DNA of 64,000 nucleotides, taken from a bacterium (GTDB lineage Bacteria > Hydrothermota > Tepidihabitantia > Tepidihabitantales > Tepidihabitantaceae). Where the stretch lies: positions 32,556 to 96,555 of the forward strand of contig DATJQV010000016.1 of assembly GCA_035505375.1 (NCBI GenBank). Reading direction: 5' to 3'. Every line of letters starts with the position of its first letter. Position 1 is the stretch's first letter. The notes beneath the pieces were generated by a model, which had not been told where the DNA came from, ran no database searches, and was given only the letters and a program-made list of their open reading frames with translations. A program made the translations under genes and the position numbers. Positions 57,459-64,000 of the stretch are shown here, in pieces.

Positions 57459-59222
57459 CTACAGCTTTTCCAGCTCATCGCTGATCAACTGCCGCTGGTA
57501 CAACTTCCAATAGAGCCCCTGCGCTGCCAGCAGGTCATCGTGCTTCCCCTGCTCCTTCACCCTGCCCGCATCCAGCACGTAGACCCAGTCGCAGACGCTC
57601 AGCACCGAGAGCCGGTGCGAAACGATGATTACCGTGACGCCGGGCAACTGATTCATCATCCGGTTGACCAGTTCCTTCTCGGTCTCGGCATCGAGCGCCG
57701 AGGTCGCGTCATCGAAGACCATGACCGGCGGGCGCCCGACCAGCGCCCGGGCAATCGCCACGCGCTCCTTCTGGCCGCCTGATAGCCGAGTCCCGCGTTC
57801 GCCCAGCATCTCATCCAGTCCTTTGGGGAATCCGGCGACTTCTTCTGAAAGCTCGGAGCCGGCCACGACCGCCTGCAACTGCTCGTCGGTCACGTTCTCC
57901 CGGCCGAACGCGATATTCCCTTTGACCGAGTCGGAGAACAACTGCGCCTCCTGCGGCGCATAGCCAAAGAGCTGCCGGTAGGCGTCCAGGTCAAGCTCCT
58001 TGACGTCCTGACCGGAAAGCGTAACCCTGCCCTGCTGCGGGTCGGCTTCCCGGAAGAGCAGCCTGAAGATCGTGCTCTTGCCCGAGCCAATCGTTCCGGC
58101 AATCCCGACTTTCCGGCCCGGAGGAAAGGTCAGGTCCGCGTTCTCAAGCACAATCCTCGTGCCGTAGGAAAAAGAGACGTGGTCCAGCTTCAACTCGCCG
58201 GGTTTGGGCTGCTTCGGATTTGCCGGCGGCTCGACTTCGGTCGGGTGGGTCCTGAGCGAACCGATGCGCTCCGCAGCGCCCTGCGCTCTCCGGCCAGACA
58301 CGAAGACGTTGCCGATGTCGTACATCGGGCCGAGCAGCATCAGGATATAGGCGTTGAACGCCACGAACTCGCCCAGGGTCAGGTGCGCGTGCACGACCAG
58401 CATGCCGCCGATCCAGAGCACCAGCAGCGTAGCGAACTCGCCGATGGCATTGTAGAGTATGCCGATCTTCGCCTCGGTTCTCGCCTCGCCCATCGCCACC
58501 GCGATACGGTCGTTGAGCGTGCCCCGGAACTTGTGGCCGAGCTTCTCCTCCATGGCGTAGGACTTCACCAGCCTGATGCCCGTGAAAGCTGACTCAAGCT
58601 GGTTGTTGATTTCTGATATCTTCTGCCGCCACTTCATGAACCAGGAATAGACCAGCGGGCCCAGCCGCAGCCAGACGTACACGCCCAGCCCAATGGGAAC
58701 GACAGTCACGAGTGTCAGCATCGGGTTCATGTGCAGCATGATGGCGAGCGCGAACAGCACCGTGAACGCGGCGGACACGAACCGGAACATACCCGAGCAG
58801 GCGAACCAGGACAGCTCGCCCATGTCGTGGTCGAGCCGTTCCATCACGTCCCCGGTTGGGAACTGAGCGCTGAAAGTGTGGCCCATGTCGAGCACTCGGC
58901 GGAAAATGGCGGTCCTGACTTTCCACGCGTAGAGCTCGTTAATCCGGCCGCGCGAGAACGGCAACAGCACGTCTCCGATGACCCGCAGGAAGCCGAACCC
59001 GAAAAGGAACAGGACGTACCTCACCAGTTCTCGCTGGGAAATGCCCCGCTTGATACCGTCGATTATCATTCGCAGGAAGTACGGGAAAACCATCGAGATC
59101 GCGGTAACCACGATAGTGGCGAGCACGAGCGTAACCGACCAGCCCGGCCGCTCGCGCCAGAAGTCGAACACAACAGACATGGGCCGAGGTTGAGACTGAG
59201 GTTGAGATTCGGAAGGAGTCAT
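57459..59222 (-). CDS. ABC exporter half-transporter, NBD with Asp in place of catalytic Glu
   Basis: This MsbA-type protein has six membrane helices (about 20-310) and an ATPase domain. Walker A is IAGTIGSGKST, the signature is RLSGGQKERVAIARAL and the H-loop is IIVSHRLSVLS. Walker B reads VMVFDDATSALD, where the second acidic residue, usually Glu, is Asp; that is typical for one partner of heterodimeric exporters. ATG 59222 (MTPSESQPQSQPRP) lies 14 nt after the upstream gene; the frame extends to 59312 without conserved sequence. Substrate unknown, perhaps lipid or drug. Confidence 0.9.
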   Translation of the reverse strand: MTPSESQPQSQPRPMSVVFDFWRERPGWSVTLVLATIVVTAISMVFPYFLRMIIDGIKRGISQRELVRYVLFLFGFGFLRVIGDVLLPFSRGRINELYAWKVRTAIFRRVLDMGHTFSAQFPTGDVMERLDHDMGELSWFACSGMFRFVSAAFTVLFALAIMLHMNPMLTLVTVVPIGLGVYVWLRLGPLVYSWFMKWRQKISEINNQLESAFTGIRLVKSYAMEEKLGHKFRGTLNDRIAVAMGEARTEAKIGILYNAIGEFATLLVLWIGGMLVVHAHLTLGEFVAFNAYILMLLGPMYDIGNVFVSGRRAQGAAERIGSLRTHPTEVEPPANPKQPKPGELKLDHVSFSYGTRIVLENADLTFPPGRKVGIAGTIGSGKSTIFRLLFREADPQQGRVTLSGQDVKELDLDAYRQLFGYAPQEAQLFSDSVKGNIAFGRENVTDEQLQAVVAGSELSEEVAGFPKGLDEMLGERGTRLSGGQKERVAIARALVGRPPVMVFDDATSALDAETEKELVNRMMNQLPGVTVIIVSHRLSVLSVCDWVYVLDAGRVKEQGKHDDLLAAQGLYWKLYQRQLISDELEKL

Positions 59223-59235
59223 TCCCATCTTGACC

Positions 59236-61056
59236 TTAGCCTTGACCCATGCCCACGTATTGCAGCCGGTAAAGTCGCGAGTAGATGCCGTCGCGAGCCA
59301 GGAGCTCATCATGTGTGCCCTGCTCCGTGATTCTCCCCTTGTGAACCACCAGCACTCGGTCCGCCATCCGAATCGTGGCCAGGCGGTGCGCGACGATGAT
59401 CGCGGTCCGACCCTTGAGCAGTTCCTCGAGCCCTTCCTGAATCAGGTGCTCGGTGTGCGGGTCGACCGAAGACGTGGCCTCGTCAAGAATCAGGATTTCC
59501 GGGTCGCGCACCATGGCCCGGGCAAACGCCAGGAGTTGCCGCTCGCCCAGGGAGAAATTGCCGCCGCCCTCAGTCAGTACCGTGTCGAAACCTTGCGGGA
59601 ATCTCGCAATCGCATCGTGAATCCGCGCGCGCTTCGCGGCCTGTACTACCTGGTCACGCGATATAGTCTCGTCGAACAGCCGCAGGTTGTCGAGCACCGA
59701 ACCCGGGAACATCACCACTTCCTGCGGGACGAACCCGACCGCCGACCGAATCCGGTGCTTGTCCATCTGGGCGACATCCTCTGAATCGCAGAGAATCCGA
59801 CCCGACTGCGCCAGGTAGAACTTCATCAGCAGATTGACAATCGAGGTCTTGCCGCCGCCGGTTTCACCCACCAACGCGACCTTCTCCCCCCTGCGCACGA
59901 CCAGGTTGATGTCCTTCAGCACCATGTTCTGGCCGTCGTAGGCGAAATTGACGTTCTCGCACCTTATCGCCTCTTTGAGTCTCAGCGGCCCGGCCCCGGT
60001 CTTGCCGGCGGGCTCCGGCGCCTGGTCGAGTATGCCGAATGCCCGCTCAGCCGACGCGAAGGCGCGCTGCATGACGTTGATCTGGTCCGAAATCGCCCGC
60101 AGCGGCCCAAACAGCCGCGTGATGTACGACACGAACAGGAACAAAGTGCCGATGGTCAACTGCCCCCTGAGCGCCCACACCCCGCCGAAGCCAAGCACGA
60201 GCCCGGTTCCCAGTATTTCGCCGAAATCCACCAGCATCCACACCGACGACCAGAGTATCGAGGCTTTCAGCTCGCCCTTGTACTTCAGCCGGTTCAGGTC
60301 ATCCATCCGCTGGGCAAAGCGCCGCTGCTGGCAGAAGACCTGGATTACGGGCAATCCCTTCAACGTCTCGCTCACGAGGTTATTGGTCTCGGCCACGGTC
60401 TTGCGCACCTGCATGTACACCGGCCGCACCCTTTTCTGGAACAGCCAGAAGGCAACCACAAAAGGCGGCAGCAGCACCAGCACCAGTGAGAACAACTTGA
60501 AGCTCGTCACTCCCATGATGACGCACATCCCGACGAGCATGAGGACGCTCTGCAGCAGCACGACCGACGTATTCGTAAAGAGCATCTTCAGCGCTTCGGT
60601 GTCACTCTCCACCCGTGAAATGAGCTTGCCGGCCGGCATCTTGTCGAAGAACGACATCGGCAGGTCGAGCACGTGCTGGAACAGCGCCTGCTTCAGGTCG
60701 GCCGCTCCTCGCTCGCCCACCAGGGCGAGCCAGACCCTTTCAAAGTAGGCGGCGCTCAGAATGAACGCCTGGATGGCGAGATATGTCAGCGAAGTTACGG
60801 CGAGGCCGCGCAGGTCACCGTGCCCGATGTTGACATCGATTGCCCGCTTGAGCAGCACTGGCCCCAGCAGGCCCAGTCCGGTCGTCACCAGAAGCAGCGA
60901 GCCGGCCGCGAGCACGAGCCTGAGGTAACGGCGGAAGAACGGCCAGAGCCGCCGGATGTACGTCCCGGCCTTGCCGGTCGGCTTGCTCTCATCGAGTTCG
61001 CTGTCGATGTCGTGCCAGTGCATGAAGCCGGTATTATTGCGGGAGAATCGCCCCAT
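59236..61056 (-). CDS. ABC exporter half-transporter (canonical catalytic Glu)
   Basis: Partner of the downstream gene. After a charged N-terminus come six membrane helices and an NBD with Walker A LVGETGGGKTS, signature FSLGERQLLAFARAM (variant of LSGGQ), Walker B ILILDEATSSVD with Glu, and IIVAHRLATIRMADRV. Together the pair gives one complete and one altered ATP site, as in heterodimeric exporters. The start is uncertain: 61056 (MGRFSRNN) and 61023 (MHWHDIDSE) are both possible, and no clear ribosome site is seen. Confidence 0.9.
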   Translation of the reverse strand: MGRFSRNNTGFMHWHDIDSELDESKPTGKAGTYIRRLWPFFRRYLRLVLAAGSLLLVTTGLGLLGPVLLKRAIDVNIGHGDLRGLAVTSLTYLAIQAFILSAAYFERVWLALVGERGAADLKQALFQHVLDLPMSFFDKMPAGKLISRVESDTEALKMLFTNTSVVLLQSVLMLVGMCVIMGVTSFKLFSLVLVLLPPFVVAFWLFQKRVRPVYMQVRKTVAETNNLVSETLKGLPVIQVFCQQRRFAQRMDDLNRLKYKGELKASILWSSVWMLVDFGEILGTGLVLGFGGVWALRGQLTIGTLFLFVSYITRLFGPLRAISDQINVMQRAFASAERAFGILDQAPEPAGKTGAGPLRLKEAIRCENVNFAYDGQNMVLKDINLVVRRGEKVALVGETGGGKTSIVNLLMKFYLAQSGRILCDSEDVAQMDKHRIRSAVGFVPQEVVMFPGSVLDNLRLFDETISRDQVVQAAKRARIHDAIARFPQGFDTVLTEGGGNFSLGERQLLAFARAMVRDPEILILDEATSSVDPHTEHLIQEGLEELLKGRTAIIVAHRLATIRMADRVLVVHKGRITEQGTHDELLARDGIYSRLYRLQYVGMGQG

Positions 61057-61149
61057 GTAAAGGACGGAGGCGCTCTGAGGAAAATGCCCATTACCAGATC
61101 GCAATGACCAGTCGCTTTGAGAAACCCCAAGCACCAGTCACCTCGGTCC

Positions 61150-61217
61150 TTGGACCGGGTCATTCGGGGATTCTGGCTTGATTGGTAATTGGGGTTTGGC
61201 CACCGGGATTTTGCCCT
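61150..61217. repeat. GGGATTCTGG / TTGGTAATTGGGG word repeat between divergent genes
   Basis: GGGGATTCTGGCTTGATTGG, TAATTGGGGTTTGG and CCACCGGGATTTTG words precede the mutM promoter. They are related to the AATTGG words of the liv spacers. Confidence 0.5.
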
Positions 61218-61245
61218 TTGACTTGTCCCAGTTATCTCCTATCTT
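61218..61245 (+). promoter_or_regulatory. Sigma70-type promoter of mutM
   Basis: TTGACT at 61218-61223, a 16-nt spacer and TATCTT at 61240-61245. The GTG start at 61251 lies only 5 nt after the -10, so the mRNA should be leaderless. Confidence 0.75.
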
Positions 61246-61250
61246 CAATT

Positions 61251-62153
61251 GTGCCCGAGTTGCCCGAACTGGAAGTAACCAAGGACCGGCTTCGCCTTGC
61301 GCTGGCCGGACGGCTCGTTGCCGGTGCGACGGTGCACTCACCGGTCGCGCTCAAGACCGTCACCCCGCCGCTTGAGGCCCTTACGGGCAAGCACGTCCGC
61401 TCGGTCACCCGCCTCGGCAAGGTCATCTGCATCACCTTCGCTGGTTCCGCACAGAGCTCGCCGCCTCCCTCGCCCCCTTCGTCATTTCCCCTTGCCACTT
61501 CTCCCCTTCATTTGTGCATTCACCTCATGCTCTCGGGCCGGTTCGCGTTTGGGCCGACTCACGCGCCCCTGAACCGTCTTCACGCCTTTGCCCTCCACCT
61601 TGACGGCGACGAAGACCTGCGCGTCATTGAGGATACAACTCATCACCGCCTGAGCGTCTACCTGGTCAATGACCCGCAGCAGATTGACATCATCGCCCGG
61701 CTTGGGCCCGACCCGCTCAGCCCGGAGTTCACCCTCGCCCGATTCCGGCAGGCGTTGGGCCGGCGCAGTCGGACGCTCAAGCGGTTCCTGACCGACCAGT
61801 CGGCTGTCGCCGGCATCGGCAACTGCTTCTCCGACGAGATTCTCTTCGAGGCGCGGCTCTCACCCTTCGCGCTCTCGACCGCTATCAAGCCCGAGGCGAC
61901 AATCCGCCTCTACACGGCCACGAAGAAAGTGCTGCAGGACGCCATCCTGCACCTGCGTTCGCTGAATCGTCTGCCCGAAAGGAAGGACCGCACGTTCCTG
62001 CGCGTCCACGACCGGCTGGACCAACCCTGCCCGGTCTGCGCCACGCCGGTCAAACGCGTGAGCTTCCAGGAATCCACGCTCTACTACTGCCCCACCTGTC
62101 AGACGGATGGCCGCGAACTCGCTGACCGCCGCTTCTCCAAGTTCCTCAAATGA
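61251..62153 (+). CDS. mutM: DNA-formamidopyrimidine glycosylase family protein (MutM/Fpg or Nei type)
   Basis: The glycosylase removes oxidised bases. GTG 61251 gives the invariant start PELPELEV; Pro after the initiator and the following Glu are catalytic. The H2TH region reads LKRFLTDQSAVAGIGNCFSD then EILFEARLSP, and the C-terminal zinc finger has four Cys (CPVCATPVKR... YYCPTCQ). The protein is close to normal size. Residues about 72-88 (SAQSSPPPSPPSSFPLATSP) form a Ser/Pro insertion encoded by TTCCCCTT words in the N-terminal domain. Fpg versus Nei specificity is not certain. It is the first gene of a three-gene overlap. Confidence 0.9.
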   Translation: MPELPELEVTKDRLRLALAGRLVAGATVHSPVALKTVTPPLEALTGKHVRSVTRLGKVICITFAGSAQSSPPPSPPSSFPLATSPLHLCIHLMLSGRFAFGPTHAPLNRLHAFALHLDGDEDLRVIEDTTHHRLSVYLVNDPQQIDIIARLGPDPLSPEFTLARFRQALGRRSRTLKRFLTDQSAVAGIGNCFSDEILFEARLSPFALSTAIKPEATIRLYTATKKVLQDAILHLRSLNRLPERKDRTFLRVHDRLDQPCPVCATPVKRVSFQESTLYYCPTCQTDGRELADRRFSKFLK

Positions 62154-63325
62154 GCGCGTCCGCCTCCGGCATTCGACATTCGTCATTCGACATTCGACAT
62201 TCTCGTTTGGTCTCGGTCTGCTCCGAAATCGGCCGCGGGCATCCATCCTACCTCGATTCGGTCCTCGCGGTGCTTTCTCGCCGTTGCGACGACCGCGTCG
62301 ATTGTCACACGATACCCGAGCTGTGTGCCGGAGTTTCCGGCCTGGCCTGGCGGCTGGCGGGAACCGCATACCGCATCGGCGGTCGAGGCGGCCTGTCGAC
62401 GTCCCTGTACAACAGCCTGCGTCCGACTGACGGCAAACCTTCGGCAATGCAGATTTCGCTGCTCGGCCGCGGTCTGAGGAAACGGTTGTCCGGCTATGAA
62501 GGCATCTGCATGGTTGACCACCCGCTGCTTGCACACATCCTGGCTCCGGTCTGCCGCGTCGCCTACGTCCACGGCGAGATTGCCGCGCCCAGGATCGCGG
62601 CGGTACCCGGTGCATGGCGCACGTTTGTACCGCTTGAGGCCACAAGCCTCAAGCTGCGAGCCTTCGGAGTGAAACCGGAAGCGACTTCGGTCGTCGGCTT
62701 GATGATTGAGCCCGACCTCGTGGCTGCAGCGGAAGCGTCCTACCAAGCGAGGCAGTTGCGTCTCGGCTCAGAGCGACCTTTGGTCGTCGGCCTGTTCCTA
62801 TCCGGCGCACGACCCCGACCCCATGTCGCCCGTCTGACCGCCTGCGTCGAGTCTCTAGCCAAGTCCGGCCACAGGGCCTTCGTATTCCCGGGCCCGGGAG
62901 CGCCAAACGCTGCCGAGATGCGGTCGGAGCTTAGTCGTCGCGGCATTCCGGATGATGCGTTCCATGTCATCTCGACCCGTGGCCGCAGCGATGAGACCAG
63001 GCGCACGGCCGAGCTGCTGCCGAGCATTGACGTGATGATCGCAGCCGCTCACGAACGCACCAATTGGGCAGTCGGACTTGGTCTGCCGATGTTCGCGCTC
63101 CTCCCTCACATCGGTCCCTTTGCCCGAGAGAACTTCGAGTTCGCCGTTGCCCAGGGCGTCTGCCTGCCTCTGACCACGCAGCGGGACGCAGCCGAGATCG
63201 GCCCCGCGCTCGACGCCCTTCACCGGGACGGCGGGCTTTCAGGCATGAGTCGGGCCGGCTGGGGCAAACACGCCATTACCGGCGCTGCGAAATGCGCCCG
63301 CCTGTTGCTCAATGAAACCGAATGA
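62150..63325 (+). CDS. GT-B-like glycosyltransferase or related protein (hypothetical)
   Basis: The ATG overlaps the mutM stop (ATGA). Residues 8-20 (IRHSSFDIRHSRL) are read from a word repeat, after which SVCSEIGRGHPSYLDSVLAV looks like the start of a MurG/MGDG-synthase-type GT-B fold. Other features are CMVDHPLLAHILAPVCRVAY, VVGLFLSGARPRPHV, FVFPGPGAPNAAEM and a C-terminal LGLPMFALLPHIGPFARENF resembling the nucleotide-sugar side of such enzymes. No signal peptide or membrane helix is evident. Function remains uncertain. Confidence 0.7.
   Translation: MSASASGIRHSSFDIRHSRLVSVCSEIGRGHPSYLDSVLAVLSRRCDDRVDCHTIPELCAGVSGLAWRLAGTAYRIGGRGGLSTSLYNSLRPTDGKPSAMQISLLGRGLRKRLSGYEGICMVDHPLLAHILAPVCRVAYVHGEIAAPRIAAVPGAWRTFVPLEATSLKLRAFGVKPEATSVVGLMIEPDLVAAAEASYQARQLRLGSERPLVVGLFLSGARPRPHVARLTACVESLAKSGHRAFVFPGPGAPNAAEMRSELSRRGIPDDAFHVISTRGRSDETRRTAELLPSIDVMIAAAHERTNWAVGLGLPMFALLPHIGPFARENFEFAVAQGVCLPLTTQRDAAEIGPALDALHRDGGLSGMSRAGWGKHAITGAAKCARLLLNETE
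62169..62203. repeat. CATTCGACATTCGTCATTCG word repeat at a gene's 5' end
   Basis: Words CATTCGA, CATTCGT, CATTCGA, CATTCGA and CATTCTC in tandem, translated in frame in the GT-B-like gene. It matches the family at 8601-8634. Confidence 0.75.
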
Positions 63326-63917
63326 GACCGGCCGCCGCTACGACCGTATTGCCGAATGGTGGGATGCGCAGATGGTCGGCAAGACAGTGGGTATCGCCTA
63401 CCTCCACCGCGCCATCGGACTTGCGCGGACGCACGGCTCAGCGCTCGACGTCGGTTGTGGTGTGGGGCGACTGAGCCGCCTTCTGGCTGAAGCCGGATTG
63501 ACCGTCACCGGCGTCGACGTCTCAGCCAAGATGATCCGTATCGCCGCCGGCCGTCTCCCCGGCATTCGCTTCATACGCGCCGACTTCCTTACCTGGCAGC
63601 GCCCCGTCGAATACGACCTTGTGGTTGCCTGGGACAGTCTCTTCCACGTGGCGCCTGACGGCCAGGTCGAGGCAACTGACCGGCTCTGCGACGCAGTCGC
63701 GCCCGACGGCATCCTGCTCTTCACCTGCGGTGGCATCGGCGGCCGTAAAGGGCGCCGCGGCTTCATGAACGGAGTGGAATTCCACTATGGGTCGCTCGCG
63801 GAACCGGAGTACCTTGACATCCTAAAGAAGCACTGCTGCGACTGCCTGGCGGCCGAACGCGACCAGCTTCCCTACGACCACCTCGTCATCCTCGCCCGCA
63901 AGACAGCCGCTGTCTGA
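63312..63917 (+). CDS. Class I SAM-dependent methyltransferase
   Basis: The 201-residue protein has the class I motif I (ALDVGCGVGRLSRLLAEAG), the acidic residue of motif II (VTGVDVSAKMIRIA), motif IV region YDLVVAWDSLFHV and post-motif GILLFTCGG. It starts at ATG 63312, overlapping the previous gene by 14 nt. The small-molecule or lipid substrate cannot be inferred. The remaining 83 nt to the window edge show no gene start. Confidence 0.9.
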   Translation: MKPNETGRRYDRIAEWWDAQMVGKTVGIAYLHRAIGLARTHGSALDVGCGVGRLSRLLAEAGLTVTGVDVSAKMIRIAAGRLPGIRFIRADFLTWQRPVEYDLVVAWDSLFHVAPDGQVEATDRLCDAVAPDGILLFTCGGIGGRKGRRGFMNGVEFHYGSLAEPEYLDILKKHCCDCLAAERDQLPYDHLVILARKTAAV

Positions 63918-64000
63918 TTCCTCGAAGGGGGCTCGCCGGACCTCAGTGTTGGCCGGCGTACGGCGGGACCGGCCACGTTTGCCAGCCCCGCCGGGCAATT

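Overview
The window is GC-rich DNA from an uncultured two-membrane (Gram-negative-type) bacterium. It carries Tol/Ton-like ExbB/ExbD/TonB genes, a PorV-like barrel remnant at the left edge, a complete set of DAP-type peptidoglycan and division genes, and several secreted proteins ending in a FlgD-like domain plus a short basic C-terminal tail (K-x-V-V-x-R). This combination resembles genomes of the FCB superphylum and neighbouring candidate phyla such as WOR-3/Stahlbacteria. That placement is an inference from gene content and style; no rRNA gene is present to test it.

Layout. 1-6579 (+): an overlapping operon of an outer-membrane barrel protein (cut at the edge), a large TPR protein, an ExbB/TolQ channel, two ExbD-like proteins, a TonB-like protein and a periplasmic FlgD/OmpA-like protein. 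6665-7702: fabH. 7792-13530 (-): a DUF2723 membrane protein and a branched-chain amino acid type ABC transporter (livHMGF) without its binding protein. 13966-16017 (+): a secreted protein and an adenosine-specific kinase. 16018-19000: an accessory stretch with two 12-nt-period degenerate tandem arrays and two toxin-antitoxin pairs (MNT/HEPN and PemK type) between two 113-bp direct repeats that are ends of decayed secreted-protein genes. 19001-30453 (-): four secreted proteins, a degenerate REP-type transposase and a possibly frameshifted hypothetical gene. 30754-33474 (-): a TPR-containing sigma54-type activator. 33911-48997 (-): the division and cell wall cluster in transcription order mraZ, rsmH, ftsL, ftsI, murE, mraY, murD, ftsW, murG, murC, murB, ftsA, ftsZ, lacking murF and ftsQ. 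49056-54479: a third 12-nt array, VapBC, a hypothetical surface protein, an IS1182-like element and a ParE pair. 54970-57425 (+): an ornithine-decarboxylase-like enzyme and a deoxyhypusine-synthase-like enzyme, probably a polyamine pair. 57459-61056 (-): a heterodimeric ABC exporter. 61251-63917 (+): mutM, a GT-B-like glycosyltransferase and a methyltransferase.

Most unusual feature. The window is seeded with short imperfect palindromes made of near-tandem 6-12 nt words. They belong to several sequence families and occur between genes and also in frame inside conserved genes (livF, murB, murC, murD, murG, the sigma54-type activator, the DUF2723 gene and others), where they add linkers or tails to the proteins. 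Alongside them are three about 300-360 bp arrays sharing a strict 12-nt period but unrelated sequences, and a REP-type transposase that has lost its HUH motif. Several promoters place the -10 box 5-7 nt before the start codon, so leaderless mRNAs are likely here.
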